NCBI GenBank assembly: GCA_934661005.1
Contig: CAKUIK010000003.1
Coordinates: 25,928 to 89,927, forward strand
Length of the DNA stretch: 64,000 bases
Origin: an uncultured Slackia sp.
Lineage (GTDB): Bacteria > Actinomycetota > Coriobacteriia > Coriobacteriales > Eggerthellaceae
Direction of reading: 5' to 3'
The position numbers and the translations under genes are program-made. The notes below the pieces were generated by a model. It worked only from the letters and a program-made list of their open reading frames with translations. It had not been told where the DNA came from and did not search any database. Every line of letters starts with the position of its first letter. The first letter of the stretch is position 1. Below, piece by piece: positions 8,858-17,375 of the stretch.

Positions 8858-9279
8858 TGCTAGCTCCTAAGCGCATTCGCCACCGCAAGGTGCAACGCGG
8901 CTCTATGAAGGGCAAGGCCAAGGGCTACACCCAGCTGCATCACGGCGAGTACGGCATCCAGGCTCTCGAGGCTCACTGGATCACCAACCGCCAGATCGAG
9001 GCCGCTCGTATCGCTATGACTCGTTACATGAAGCGTGGCGGTAAAGTTTGGATCACCATCTTCCCCGACAAGCCCATCACCCAGAAGCCGGCTGAAACCC
9101 GCATGGGTTCTGGTAAGGGTAACCCGGAAGCTTGGGTTGCTGTCGTCAAGCCCGGCCGTATCATGTTCGAGATCGGCGGCGTCGACGAGGCTACCGCTAA
9201 AGAGGCCCTGCGTCTCGCCATTCAGAAGCTTCCTATCAAGTGCAAGATCGTTACCAAGGAATCGGAGGTGGCTGAATAA
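8857..9279 (+). CDS. rplP: 50S ribosomal protein L16
   Basis: L16 (140 residues) helps organise the A-site region. It starts MLAPKRIRHRKVQRG and carries RMGSGKGNPEAWVAVVKPG. It is translationally coupled at both ends through TAATG overlaps with rpsC and rpmC. Confidence 0.98.
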   Translation: MLAPKRIRHRKVQRGSMKGKAKGYTQLHHGEYGIQALEAHWITNRQIEAARIAMTRYMKRGGKVWITIFPDKPITQKPAETRMGSGKGNPEAWVAVVKPGRIMFEIGGVDEATAKEALRLAIQKLPIKCKIVTKESEVAE

Positions 9280-9488
9280 TGAAGGCCGTCGAGATTCGCG
9301 AGCTCTCTTCTGACGATCTTACCGTCAAGCTGAAGGAAGCCCGTGCTGAGCTGTTCAACCTGCGCTTCCAGATGGCTACCAGCCAGCTGGACAACACCGC
9401 TCGTGTGAAGCAGGTCAAGAAGGACATCGCGCGTATTCAGACCGAAATGCGCGCCCGCGAGATCGCCGCTGCCGGCGCATTGAAATAA
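9279..9488 (+). CDS. rpmC: 50S ribosomal protein L29
   Basis: L29 (69 residues) is a helical protein near the tunnel exit. ELFNLRFQMATSQLDNTARV is the conserved central stretch. It overlaps the rplP stop by one base. Confidence 0.97.
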   Translation: MKAVEIRELSSDDLTVKLKEARAELFNLRFQMATSQLDNTARVKQVKKDIARIQTEMRAREIAAAGALK

Positions 9489-9506
9489 GGATTTGGTGGG
9501 ATAAAC

Positions 9507-9770
9507 ATGAGTGAAGAAACCCGTAGCTCCCGCAAGGTCCGTCAGGGCGTCGTTGTTTCCGCGGCGAACGACAAGACCATTGTGGTTGAGATCAAGGAGC
9601 GCAAGCCTCATCCTGTCTATGGCAAGATGATGACGAGCACCAAGAAGTTCCACGCTCACGACGAGAACAACGAGGCTGGCCTCGGTGACACCGTCACCAT
9701 TATGGAGACCCGCCCCATGTCCAAGATGAAGCGTTGGCGCCTCCTCGAGATCGTGGAAAAGGCCAAATAG
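9507..9770 (+). CDS. rpsQ: 30S ribosomal protein S17
   Basis: S17 (87 residues) is an OB-fold 16S rRNA binder. RQGVVVSAANDKTIVVEIK and HPVYGKMM are typical. It is 18 bases after rpmC. Confidence 0.97.
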   Translation: MSEETRSSRKVRQGVVVSAANDKTIVVEIKERKPHPVYGKMMTSTKKFHAHDENNEAGLGDTVTIMETRPMSKMKRWRLLEIVEKAK

Positions 9771-9810
9771 CCCAAGCGTTGCGTAACTAAACTATCGGAA
9801 GGATTGCACA

Positions 9811-10179
9811 ATGATTCAGATGCAAACCATGCTGAACGTTGCCGACAACTCCGGCGCGCGCAAGGTGCAGTGCATCAAGGTCCTCGGCGGCTCCAAGCGC
9901 CGCTATGCAGGCCTTGGCGACGTCATCATCTGCAGCGTCAAGGAGGCAGCTCCCAACGGCAGCGTCAAGAAGGGCGACGTTGTCCGTTGCGTCATCGTTC
10001 GCGTGAAGAAGGAAGTCCGTCGCAAGGACGGTTCTTACATCCGCTTCGACCAGAACGCCGCCGTGCTGATCGACAACTCCGGTGCTCCCAAGGGCACCCG
10101 CATCTTCGGCCCCGTGGCTCGCGAGCTGCGTGACAAGAAGTACATGAAGATCGTGTCTCTGGCACCTGAGACGCTCTAA
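9811..10179 (+). CDS. rplN: 50S ribosomal protein L14
   Basis: L14 (122 residues) lies at the subunit interface. It starts MIQMQTMLNVADNSGARKV and contains the basic RVKKEVRRKDGSYIRF segment. GGAAGGA precedes the ATG. It is 40 bases after rpsQ. Confidence 0.98.
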   Translation: MIQMQTMLNVADNSGARKVQCIKVLGGSKRRYAGLGDVIICSVKEAAPNGSVKKGDVVRCVIVRVKKEVRRKDGSYIRFDQNAAVLIDNSGAPKGTRIFGPVARELRDKKYMKIVSLAPETL

Positions 10180-10195
10180 GGGAGGTGCACGAAAC

Positions 10196-10516
10196 ATGAA
10201 CAGCATGAAGGTCAAAAAGGGCGACAAGGTTCAGGTCATCGCTGGTAAGGACAAGGGCAAGCAGGGCACCATTCTGCGCTCCGTTCCTACCCGCAACCGT
10301 GTTGTCGTCGAAGGCTGCGGCATCGTGAAGAAGGCCGTTCGCCCCACCCAGCAGAACCCGCAGGGCGGCATCATCTCCATGGAAGCCCCCATTCACGTTT
10401 CCAACGTGATGCTGGTCTGCCCCTCTTGTGGCAAGCCGGTTCGCACTGGCAAGCGCATCAACGACGAGGGCAAAAAGGTCCGCGTCTGCAAGAAGTGCGG
10501 CAAAGACATCGACTAG
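10196..10516 (+). CDS. rplX: 50S ribosomal protein L24 with C-terminal zinc ribbon
   Basis: L24 (106 residues) is an assembly initiator. It has the KOW motif KKGDKVQVIAGKDKGKQG and a C-terminal Cys4 ribbon (CPSCGKP ... CKKCGKD), a common variant. The ATG at 10196 follows GGGAGGTG; an in-frame ATG at 10205 is also possible. An unusual 167-base gap with hairpins follows before rplE. Confidence 0.97.
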   Translation: MNSMKVKKGDKVQVIAGKDKGKQGTILRSVPTRNRVVVEGCGIVKKAVRPTQQNPQGGIISMEAPIHVSNVMLVCPSCGKPVRTGKRINDEGKKVRVCKKCGKDID

Positions 10517-10550
10517 AAATGGTCCACCGGTTGAATAACCAGTGAATTTT

Positions 10551-10658
10551 AAGGCGCATCCTGCGGATTTTCTGTGGGATGCGCCTTATGCCGTGTAGAA
10601 TATGACCCTGGCTGCCTTAGGCGGGCAGGGACGCAGGGTCGGTAATCCTGCGTTTAAT
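10551..10658 (+). promoter_or_regulatory. Hairpin pair and possible promoter in the rplX-rplE gap
   Basis: AAGGCGCATCC (10551-10561) pairs perfectly with GGATGCGCCTT (10577-10587). ACGCAGG (10631) pairs with CCTGCGT (10647-10653), followed by TTAATTC. A TAGAAT -10-like box lies between them. Neither hairpin has a strong T-run, so this could be an attenuator or a regulatory site splitting transcription inside the cluster. Confidence 0.5.
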
Positions 10659-10683
10659 TCATCGACAAAGGAGAAACTTACCT

Positions 10684-11229
10684 ATGGCTACTCCTCGCCT
10701 GAAAGAACTGTACAAATCTGAAATCGTCTCCAAGCTGGAGAGCGAGCTTTCTATCGACAACATCAACAAGGTTCCGCGCCTTGAGAAGATCGTTGTGAAC
10801 ATGGGCGTCGGCGAAGCCGCGTCTGACTCCAAGCAGCTCGACGCAGCTATGAACGATATGCGCATCATCACGGGCCAGCAGCCCTGCGTCACCCGCGCCA
10901 AGAAGTCCATCGCAGGCTTCCACATCCGCGAGGGCCAGGCTATTGGCTGCAAGGTTACCCTGCGTGGCGACCGCATGTGGGAGTTCCTGGACCGCCTGCT
11001 GTCCATGGCTCTGCCTCGCGTTCGCGACTTCCGTGGCATCTCCCCGAAGAGCTTCGACGGCCGTGGCAACTACACCCTCGGCATCACCGAGCAGCTCATC
11101 TTCCCCGAGATTGAATACGACAAGATCGATCGTACCCGCGGCATGGACATCACCTTTGTCACCACTGCCGAAAACAACGAACAGGCCAAGGCTCTTCTCG
11201 ACGCTTTGGGCTTCCCGTTCAAGAAATAG
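10684..11229 (+). CDS. rplE: 50S ribosomal protein L5
   Basis: L5 (181 residues) binds 5S rRNA. KIVVNMGVGEA and the GQQPCVTRAKKSIAGF region are family hallmarks, with GMDITFVTTA near the end. AAAGGAGAAAC precedes the ATG. Confidence 0.98.
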   Translation: MATPRLKELYKSEIVSKLESELSIDNINKVPRLEKIVVNMGVGEAASDSKQLDAAMNDMRIITGQQPCVTRAKKSIAGFHIREGQAIGCKVTLRGDRMWEFLDRLLSMALPRVRDFRGISPKSFDGRGNYTLGITEQLIFPEIEYDKIDRTRGMDITFVTTAENNEQAKALLDALGFPFKK

Positions 11230-11277
11230 TAATTCATTCGGCAAAATCCGAGTGGAGATAGAGGAAAGAAGGAAAGC

Positions 11278-11463
11278 ATGGCAAAAAAATCGATGATCGC
11301 CAAGGCTAATCGCGAGCCGAAGTTCTCGACTCGTGCCTACACCCGCTGCACCCGCTGCGGCCGTCCGCGTTCTGTGTATCGCAAGTTCGGTCTGTGCCGC
11401 GTGTGCCTGCGCGAGTTGGCTAGCAAGGGCGAACTCCCCGGCGTGACCAAGGCTTCCTGGTAG
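11278..11463 (+). CDS. rpsN: 30S ribosomal protein S14, zinc type
   Basis: At 61 residues this is the short zinc-binding S14 (RpsZ type), with CTRCGRPRSVYRKFGLCRVC supplying four Cys ligands. It sits in the canonical place between rplE and rpsH. A 92-base gap follows in which I see no gene. Confidence 0.97.
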   Translation: MAKKSMIAKANREPKFSTRAYTRCTRCGRPRSVYRKFGLCRVCLRELASKGELPGVTKASW

Positions 11464-11555
11464 GCCCACGCTAGGTGCTTGCCGGTAAGGCGCACACGCC
11501 ACGGGCGTCATTGCGTACCTCCGGCTGAGCTCATCACGAACCAAAGGAGAATCAA

Positions 11556-11954
11556 ATGACCATTAACGACCCCATCGCAGATATGCTTACGCGCGTGCGT
11601 AACGCCAACTCTGCGGGCAAGGCGACGGTCTCGATGCCGTCTTCGAAGAAGCTCGTCGAAATCGCTCGCATCATGACCGAAGAGGGCTATGTCCAGGGCT
11701 ACGAGATCATTGAGAACTCGCCCCGCGACATTCTCGAGATCACGATGAAGTACGGCGAGAAGAAGGCGAAGACCATTCGCGGCATCAAGCGTATTTCCAA
11801 GCCCGGCCTGCGTATTTACGCTGGCAAGGACGAACTGCCCCGCGTTCTCGGCGGCTTGGGCACGGCTATCGTGTCCACCTCCAAGGGCGTCATGGCAGAC
11901 CGCGACGCTCGCAAGGCTGGCGTCGGCGGCGAAGTTATCGCATACATCTGGTAA
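11556..11954 (+). CDS. rpsH: 30S ribosomal protein S8
   Basis: S8 (132 residues) is a primary 16S rRNA binder and the usual translational repressor of the spc operon. It starts MTINDPIADMLTRVRNA and ends with STSKGVMADRDARKAGVGGE-like family residues and YIW. The ATG follows AAAGGAG. Confidence 0.98.
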   Translation: MTINDPIADMLTRVRNANSAGKATVSMPSSKKLVEIARIMTEEGYVQGYEIIENSPRDILEITMKYGEKKAKTIRGIKRISKPGLRIYAGKDELPRVLGGLGTAIVSTSKGVMADRDARKAGVGGEVIAYIW

Positions 11955-11974
11955 GGAAAGGATAGGAGCTTACT

Positions 11975-12520
11975 ATGTCTCGTATCGGCAAACAGCCCAT
12001 TCCGGTTCCTGCCGGAGTTACCGTTACCATCGAGGGTAACAAAATCACCACGAAGGGCCCCAAGGGCGAACTCTCCTACGAGTTCAACCCCATGATGTCC
12101 ATCGCTCAGGAAGGCGAGGAGCTCATCGTTTCTCGTCCTGACGATTCCCGTGAGGCCAAGGCATTCCACGGCCTTACCCGTTCGCTCGTCAACAACATGG
12201 TCGTTGGCGTCCACGAGGGCTACGAGAAGAAGCTCGAGCTCGTTGGCGTTGGCTACCGTGCTGCTCTGAAGGGCAACAGCCTGGATCTTTCTCTCGGCTA
12301 TTCTCATCCGGTTGTCGTTGAGGCCCCCGAGGGCATCACCTTCACCGTGCCCGATCAGACGCACATCATCGTTTCCGGTGCCGACAAGCAGGCTGTTGGC
12401 CAGACTGCTGCCGTCATCCGTAAATGGCGTGCTCCCGAGCCTTACAAGGGCAAGGGCATTCGTTACGAGGGCGAGCAAGTTCGTCGCAAGCTTGGCAAGG
12501 CTGCCAAGGGCGACAAGTAG
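11975..12520 (+). CDS. rplF: 50S ribosomal protein L6
   Basis: L6 (181 residues) starts MSRIGKQPIPVPAGV and has the two-fold repeated L6 fold. The C-terminal PEPYKGKGIRYEGE is the classic signature. It is 20 bases after rpsH. Confidence 0.98.
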   Translation: MSRIGKQPIPVPAGVTVTIEGNKITTKGPKGELSYEFNPMMSIAQEGEELIVSRPDDSREAKAFHGLTRSLVNNMVVGVHEGYEKKLELVGVGYRAALKGNSLDLSLGYSHPVVVEAPEGITFTVPDQTHIIVSGADKQAVGQTAAVIRKWRAPEPYKGKGIRYEGEQVRRKLGKAAKGDK

Positions 12521-12543
12521 CTTAAGGTCTGAAGGGATATAAG

Positions 12544-12912
12544 ATGAAGAAACTCCAGAAGAAGCAGGCCGGGCTGGCTCGTCGCCACCGTCGCGTCCGC
12601 GGCAAGATTTCTGGCACCGCCGCTCGTCCGCGCCTTTGCGTTACCCGTTCCAACTCGAACCTGTACGTGCAGTTCATCGACGATGTCGCTCATGTGACCA
12701 TCTGCGGCGAGAGCACCCTGGGCGAGGCTTTCAAGGCTACCGGCAAGTCCGGTGCCAACGTTGAAGGCGCTGCCGCCATGGGCGAAATCGCTGGCAAGAA
12801 GGCCGTCGAAGCCGGCATCACCGAGGTCGTTTTCGACCGCGGCGGTAACCTGTACCACGGCCGCATCAAGGCTCTGGCCGATGGCGCTCGCGCCGCTGGC
12901 CTGAAGTTCTAG
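12544..12912 (+). CDS. rplR: 50S ribosomal protein L18
   Basis: L18 (122 residues) contacts 5S rRNA. RRHRRVRGKISGTAARPRL and FDRGGNLYHGRIKALADGAR are conserved. It is 23 bases after rplF. Confidence 0.98.
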   Translation: MKKLQKKQAGLARRHRRVRGKISGTAARPRLCVTRSNSNLYVQFIDDVAHVTICGESTLGEAFKATGKSGANVEGAAAMGEIAGKKAVEAGITEVVFDRGGNLYHGRIKALADGARAAGLKF

Positions 12913-12926
12913 GAAAGGGTTTGGAT

Positions 12927-13466
12927 ATGACTCCTCGCAAAGAAGAAAAGAAGCAGTCCGCCGTTCCTGAGCTTCAGGAGCGCGTGGTCTACATCAACCG
13001 CGTTTCCAAGGTCGTCAAGGGCGGCCGCCGCTTCGGTCTGACGGCTCTCGTTGTCGTTGGCGACGGCGAAGGCCATGTCGGCGTTGGCATGGGCAAGTCT
13101 CAGGAAGTGCCTATCGCCATCAAGAAGGGCATCGAAGACGCCAAGAAGAATATGTTCGAAGTTCCTATGAACGAAGATCGTACGCTTCCGCATGATATCA
13201 TGGGCGAGTTTGGCGCGGGCCGCGTCTACCTCAAGCCTGCTGCCCCTGGTACCGGTATCATCGCCGGTGGCCCGGTTCGTGCTCTGCTCGAGCTTGCTGG
13301 CTTCAAGAACGTGTTCGGCAAGTCCCTGGGCTCCTCCAACGCGATGAACATCGTGAAGGCTGCCGCCGAGGGCCTCAAGGAGCTTTCCGCTCCCACTGAG
13401 GTTGCTGAGCGCCGCAACATGACTGTTGGCCAGATCTATGGCTGGTCCGAGAAGAAGGAGGCGTAA
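12927..13466 (+). CDS. rpsE: 30S ribosomal protein S5
   Basis: S5 (179 residues) affects decoding fidelity. VNR-type VYINRVSKVVKGGRRF, the GKSQEVPIAIKKG helix and the C-terminal GPVRALLELAGFKNV are diagnostic. The ATG at 12927 is preferred over the TTG at 12921 because AGGAAAGGG sits at proper spacing only for the ATG. Confidence 0.98.
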   Translation: MTPRKEEKKQSAVPELQERVVYINRVSKVVKGGRRFGLTALVVVGDGEGHVGVGMGKSQEVPIAIKKGIEDAKKNMFEVPMNEDRTLPHDIMGEFGAGRVYLKPAAPGTGIIAGGPVRALLELAGFKNVFGKSLGSSNAMNIVKAAAEGLKELSAPTEVAERRNMTVGQIYGWSEKKEA

Positions 13467-13468
13467 TC

Positions 13469-13657
13469 ATGGCTGAAGCGAAGACTCTTCACATCACCCA
13501 GGTTCGCTCCCAGATCGGCCGTCCGGCCGACCAGGGCAAAACCCTGAAGGCTCTGGGCCTTGGCAAGATTGGCCGCACGGTTGACCAGGCTGATACGCCG
13601 TCCATCCGTGGCATGATCTTCAAGGTCAAGCACCTCGTCGAGGTTGTTGAGGACTAA
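13469..13657 (+). CDS. rpmD: 50S ribosomal protein L30
   Basis: L30 (62 residues) contains ITQVRSQIGRPADQGKTLKA and ends in VKHLVEVVED. It starts 2 bases after the rpsE stop. A strong terminator follows, so transcription is cut here and rplO, the normal next gene, is displaced by almost 2 kb. Confidence 0.97.
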   Translation: MAEAKTLHITQVRSQIGRPADQGKTLKALGLGKIGRTVDQADTPSIRGMIFKVKHLVEVVED

Positions 13658-13681
13658 ATCCTCTTCGATTTTCGAATTTTT

Positions 13682-13711
13682 AAAGCCCGCTGTTCGCAGC
13701 GGGCTTTTTTA
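13682..13711 (+). terminator. Intrinsic terminator after rpmD
   Basis: AAAGCCCGCTG pairs perfectly with CAGCGGGCTTT around a TTCG tetraloop, followed by a T-run. It ends the rplB-rpmD transcript. Confidence 0.95.
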
Positions 13712-13799
13712 TGTTCATGTTTCGAAATTGTTTCGCTTGCCGACGGTAAACGGTTGTGAATAGGGGGCGGACGCTCAATAGACTACAATCCAGTGTGCA

Positions 13800-13844
13800 T
13801 TGATGCGCCCTCGCCTCATATCTCATGGAGCGAGGACGCATCAA
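13800..13844 (+). promoter_or_regulatory. Inverted repeat upstream of the symporter gene
   Basis: TTGATGCGCCCTCGC pairs with GCGAGGACGCATCAA with one mismatch and a 15-nt loop. It ends 33 bases before the symporter GTG and about 12 bases after a TACAAT box at 13783. It could be an operator or a leader hairpin. Confidence 0.55.
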
Positions 13845-13877
13845 TCGATTCTGTTCCTGCATTGAAAGGGGAGACCG

Positions 13878-15185
13878 GTGTCGCAATTGAGCGATCTTGG
13901 CAAGGAAGCCAAGCATGACTTCGACGAAGTGTCCGAATCGAAGAAAGATTTGCCCTGGTACAAGCGACTTTCGCTCACCACGTGGATTTTCATCGCATTG
14001 GCCTTGGGCGTTGTGGCCGGCATTGCGCTTCAGGGCAATGCTGAGTTTGCCACGACGTATATCAAGCCGCTCGGCACCATTTTCTTGAACCTCATCAAGA
14101 TGATCGTTGTGCCGTTGGTCATTTTTACCATGACCGCTGGCGTCATCTCGCTGTCTGATATCAAGCGCGTTGGCGCTATCGGCGGCAAGACGATTGTCTA
14201 CTACCTCGCCACCACGGCGTTTGCCATCATCATCGGTTTGGTTATGGCGAATATTCTCAACGTTGGCGGCGGATACAGCCTGCCCGCCGAGGAGCTTTCG
14301 TATGAAGCGAAGGAAGCGCCTTCGTTCATCGATACGATTGTGAACATTTTCCCCGCGAACGTCATTCAGCCTATGGCCGACGCCACGATGCTCCAGGTTA
14401 TCGTGATTGCCCTCGTCTTCGGCTTCGGCATTATGGCCGCCGGCAAGAAGGCCCAGCCTGTTGCTGACCTCGTGAATAGCATGAGCGAAGTATGCATCAA
14501 AATCATGCACGGCATCATCTGCTTTGCGCCCTTTGGCGTCTTCGGCCTTATCACGCCTGTTATTGCGAGCAACGGCCCCGATATTTTGCTGCCGCTGCTG
14601 AAGCTGATTGTGGTTGCATACCTCGCCATGATTCTGCATATGGTGGTCGTCTACTCCGGCCTGGTGAAGATTCTTGCCAACGTGAGCCCCATCCGCTTCT
14701 TTAAAGAGCAAATGTCGGCCATGGTGTTCGCGTTCGCTTCCGCTTCTTCGGTAGGCACGCTGCCTGTGAACATGCAGTGCTCCAAGAAGCTCGGCGTTTC
14801 CAATGAGGTTTCGAGCTTCGTTTTGCCGCTGGGTGCCACCATCAACATGGATGGCACCTCAATTTACATGGGTGTGTGCTCCATCTTTATCGCCCAGGTG
14901 TTCGGCATCGATTTGACCATTAGCCAGCAGTTCACCATCGTGCTTACCGCCGTGCTTGCCTCCATCGGCACCGCCGGTGTTCCCGGTTCGGGCATGATCA
15001 TGCTTGCTATGGTGCTCCAGTCGGTTGGCTTGCCGGTCGAGGGCATTGCCCTTGTCGCGGGTGTCGACCGTATCCTCGATATGATGCGCACCACCGTCAA
15101 CATCACTGGCGACCAGAGCTGCGCCGTATGCGTTGATGCCATGGAGCGCCGCAAGGCCGAGCGCAAGGCCGCGAAGGCGGCATAG
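13878..15185 (+). CDS. Dicarboxylate/amino acid:cation symporter (DAACS family)
   Basis: This membrane carrier of 435 residues belongs to the GltP/DctA/SstT superfamily and imports dicarboxylates or amino acids with Na+ or H+. Visible hallmarks are the Ser-rich re-entrant loop ASASSVGTLP near residue 290, GATINMDGTS (TM7, cation/substrate site) and a second re-entrant loop with GTAGVPGSG. The C-terminus is basic and cytoplasmic. The GTG start follows AAAGGGGAGA. The gene has its own leader and lies between the rpmD terminator and hairpin element B, so it is an insertion into the ribosomal cluster rather than part of it. Which substrate it carries cannot be told. Confidence 0.9.
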   Translation: MSQLSDLGKEAKHDFDEVSESKKDLPWYKRLSLTTWIFIALALGVVAGIALQGNAEFATTYIKPLGTIFLNLIKMIVVPLVIFTMTAGVISLSDIKRVGAIGGKTIVYYLATTAFAIIIGLVMANILNVGGGYSLPAEELSYEAKEAPSFIDTIVNIFPANVIQPMADATMLQVIVIALVFGFGIMAAGKKAQPVADLVNSMSEVCIKIMHGIICFAPFGVFGLITPVIASNGPDILLPLLKLIVVAYLAMILHMVVVYSGLVKILANVSPIRFFKEQMSAMVFAFASASSVGTLPVNMQCSKKLGVSNEVSSFVLPLGATINMDGTSIYMGVCSIFIAQVFGIDLTISQQFTIVLTAVLASIGTAGVPGSGMIMLAMVLQSVGLPVEGIALVAGVDRILDMMRTTVNITGDQSCAVCVDAMERRKAERKAAKAA

Positions 15186-15216
15186 TGCTCCCTTGTTTGC
15201 TTCAGATACGAGAGAA

Positions 15217-15365
15217 GGGGCCGTTTGGGGCGGGGCAGTCTATGACCCTCTGAGCTTCAAATATGCTCTTCTTTCTTAGATGAAGCGAAGGAGCGAGGCG
15301 CATAGCGAGCCGAAGGTGAGCGGTAGCCGAGCGCGGTCAAAGACGGTCCTGTCCCAAACGGCCCC
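15217..15365 (+). repeat. Large hairpin element, copy B (dispersed family)
   Basis: Arms 15217-15247 and 15335-15365 (31 nt each, GGGGCCGTTTGGG pairing with CCCAAACGGCCCC at the ends) enclose a core of 87 nt. The core has a GAGCTTC...GAAGCG hairpin, GAGGCGCATAGCGAG, CC-GAA-GG and GAGCGGTAGCCGAGCG. The arm sequence is unrelated to that of copies A, C and D. It fills the 390-base gap before rplO together with a terminator. Confidence 0.8.
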
Positions 15366-15420
15366 GGCTGGCCGCTGTCCTCCATGTGGTTGCTTCGCAG
15401 GGTGCAGAACCTATGAATTG

Positions 15421-15458
15421 AAGACCCGTCTGACTTGTGCAGACGGGTCTTTTCTTGT
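15421..15458 (+). terminator. Intrinsic terminator upstream of rplO
   Basis: AAGACCCGTCTG pairs perfectly with CAGACGGGTCTT around ACTTGTG, followed by TTTCTTGT. It lies 120 bases before rplO. It may be the end of the symporter transcript or an attenuator in the rplO-secY leader. Confidence 0.85.
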
Positions 15459-15578
15459 ATTCTTTGAAAGCTTGCGTTTTGGGCGAATTGTGCCCGCAAG
15501 CGGTAATGTAGTTGGCCGGCGAGCGAGCTGCCGGCGAAGGTGGGGAAGCATCCCACCCGAAAAGCGAAAGGATCCATC

Positions 15579-16028
15579 ATGGAGATTAAAGACCTGGTGC
15601 CCGCAGAGGGCTCTACCAAAAACCGCAAGCGCGTTGGCCGCGGCCCCGCTTCTGGTCATGGCAAAACTGCCGGCCGTGGTATGAATGGCCAGCTGTCCCG
15701 CTCCGGCGGCGGCAAGCGCCCCGGCTTCGAGGGTGGCCAGACTCCGCTGGCTATGCGCCTCCCGAAGCTCCCTGGCTTCCGCAACTTCAACCGCGTTGAG
15801 TACGCTCCTGTCAACGTTTCTCGTCTCGAGCGCAAGTTTGAGGCTGGCGACGTCGTCGACGCCGAGTCGCTGAAGGCCAAGGGCATCATCAAGAAGCTCG
15901 ACACCCCCGTCAAGGTTCTTGCTGATGGCGAAATCACCAAGCCGCTCACCATCAAGGTTGACAAAATTTCTGCTGCTGCTGTCGCCAAGATCGAGGCGGC
16001 CGGAGGAAAGGTCGAGCAGTCTTGCTAA
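15579..16028 (+). CDS. rplO: 50S ribosomal protein L15
   Basis: L15 (149 residues) has the glycine-rich RVGRGPASGHGKTAGRG N-terminal stretch and GFEGGQTPLAMRLPK. The ATG at 15579 follows CGAAAGGATC; an upstream in-frame ATG at 15540 would add residues not found in L15. It overlaps secY by 7 bases. Confidence 0.97.
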   Translation: MEIKDLVPAEGSTKNRKRVGRGPASGHGKTAGRGMNGQLSRSGGGKRPGFEGGQTPLAMRLPKLPGFRNFNRVEYAPVNVSRLERKFEAGDVVDAESLKAKGIIKKLDTPVKVLADGEITKPLTIKVDKISAAAVAKIEAAGGKVEQSC

Positions 16029-17302
16029 CGTCCATCATTGATGCATTCAAGGTGCCGGAGCTTCGCAAGAAGATTCTGTTCACCTTGGGCATCTTGGCGC
16101 TGTACCGCTTCGGCGCGTACGTGCCGGTGCCTGGCATCCCCTTTAAAGAGTTCTCAGACGCTTTTGCTGCGAGCGGCGTGAGCATGACCATGCTCGACCT
16201 GTTCACGGGCGGCGCGCTGTCGAACTTCTCGGTGTTCTCGCTGGGCATCATGCCTTACATCACGGCATCCATCATCATGCAGCTGATGCAAGGCGTTATT
16301 CCCGCTGTGGGTCGCTGGGCCAAAGAGGGAGAAACCGGTCGCCGCAAAATCACCCAGGTCACGCGTTTCCTGACGCTGGGCCTTGGCCTGATTAACGCTG
16401 TCGGCTACCTCTTCCTGTTCAAGAGCTCCGCCTACGGCGTGGTGTTCACGAGCGAGGTCCCCGAGATTCTCACCGACATCATCGTCGTCTTCACGCTGGT
16501 TGCGGGCACTGCGTTCATCATGTGGATGGGCGAGCTTATCACCCAGCGCGGCATTGGCAACGGCATGTCGCTCATCATCTTCGTGTCCATTGTCTCTCGC
16601 GTTCCCGCCGCTATCTTCAGCAGCGTGAACCTCACGGGCGACACGGGCATGGGCATTGCGGTCACGCTGCTCATCGTGCTTGTCGTGCTGCTGTGCATCC
16701 CCGCGATTATCTTCGTGGAGCGCGCGCAGCGCCGCATCCCGGTGAACTACGCCAAGCGCGTGCAGGGTCGCAAGATGATGGGTGGCCAGTCCACCTACAT
16801 TCCCTTGAAGGTGAATGCGGCGGGCGTTATCCCGATTATCTTCGCGAGCTGCTTGATTTACTTCCCGGCTCAGATCGCTGCCCTGTTCAACATCGGCTGG
16901 CTCACCGCGGTGGCCGACGCCATGTCGACGGGCTGGATCAACTGGCTGCTTACGCTGGCGCTCATCGTGTTCTTCGCGTACTTCTACACCTCTATGGTGT
17001 TCAATCCCGAAGAAACGAGTGACAACCTGCGCAAGCAGGGCGGCTTCATTCCGGGCGTGCGTCCGGGTAGCGCTACCACGCAGTACATCAAGAACGTCAT
17101 CAATCGCGTGACGTTGCCCGGTGGCCTGTTCATTGCGCTTATCGCGGTTGTTCCGTCGATCCTGTTCTACTTCACCGGCAACCAGCTTATTCAGGCGTTT
17201 GGCGGCACTTCGATCCTCATTATGATCGGCGTTGCGCTTGACACCATGAGCAAGCTCGAGAGCCAGCTGAAGATGTACAACTACGACGGCTTCTTCAAGT
17301 AA
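16022..17302 (+). CDS. secY: Protein translocase subunit SecY
   Basis: SecY (426 residues) is the channel of the Sec translocon, with ten membrane segments. GIMPYITASIIMQL (TM2), GEKTGRRKIT-like EGETGRRKITQ, QRGIGNGMSLIIF and FNPEETSDNLRKQGGFIPG are conserved. The TTG start lies inside rplO with GGAGGAAAGG upstream, so translation is coupled. Two terminators follow; adk, the usual neighbour, is 5.4 kb away. Confidence 0.97.
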   Translation: MLTSIIDAFKVPELRKKILFTLGILALYRFGAYVPVPGIPFKEFSDAFAASGVSMTMLDLFTGGALSNFSVFSLGIMPYITASIIMQLMQGVIPAVGRWAKEGETGRRKITQVTRFLTLGLGLINAVGYLFLFKSSAYGVVFTSEVPEILTDIIVVFTLVAGTAFIMWMGELITQRGIGNGMSLIIFVSIVSRVPAAIFSSVNLTGDTGMGIAVTLLIVLVVLLCIPAIIFVERAQRRIPVNYAKRVQGRKMMGGQSTYIPLKVNAAGVIPIIFASCLIYFPAQIAALFNIGWLTAVADAMSTGWINWLLTLALIVFFAYFYTSMVFNPEETSDNLRKQGGFIPGVRPGSATTQYIKNVINRVTLPGGLFIALIAVVPSILFYFTGNQLIQAFGGTSILIMIGVALDTMSKLESQLKMYNYDGFFK

Positions 17303-17305
17303 TTG

Positions 17306-17337
17306 AAAATGCGGGTCTTTATGGCCCGCATTTTTTG
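17306..17337 (+). terminator. Intrinsic terminator after secY
   Basis: AAAATGCGGG pairs with CCCGCATTTT, followed by TTG. Confidence 0.92.
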
Positions 17338-17349
17338 TTGCCGAATATC

Positions 17350-17375
17350 AAGCTCCCTTCACGGGGGCTTTTTTA
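17350..17375 (+). terminator. Second terminator after secY
   Basis: AAGCTCCC pairs with GGGGGCTT (one wobble) and is followed by TTTTAC. It backs up the terminator 13 bases upstream. Confidence 0.75.

Noticed and set aside
11464..11555. tRNA or small RNA between rpsN and rpsH
   Set aside because: No cloverleaf, no T-loop motif and no clear hairpin; nothing supportable. No tRNA or rRNA gene was found anywhere in the window.
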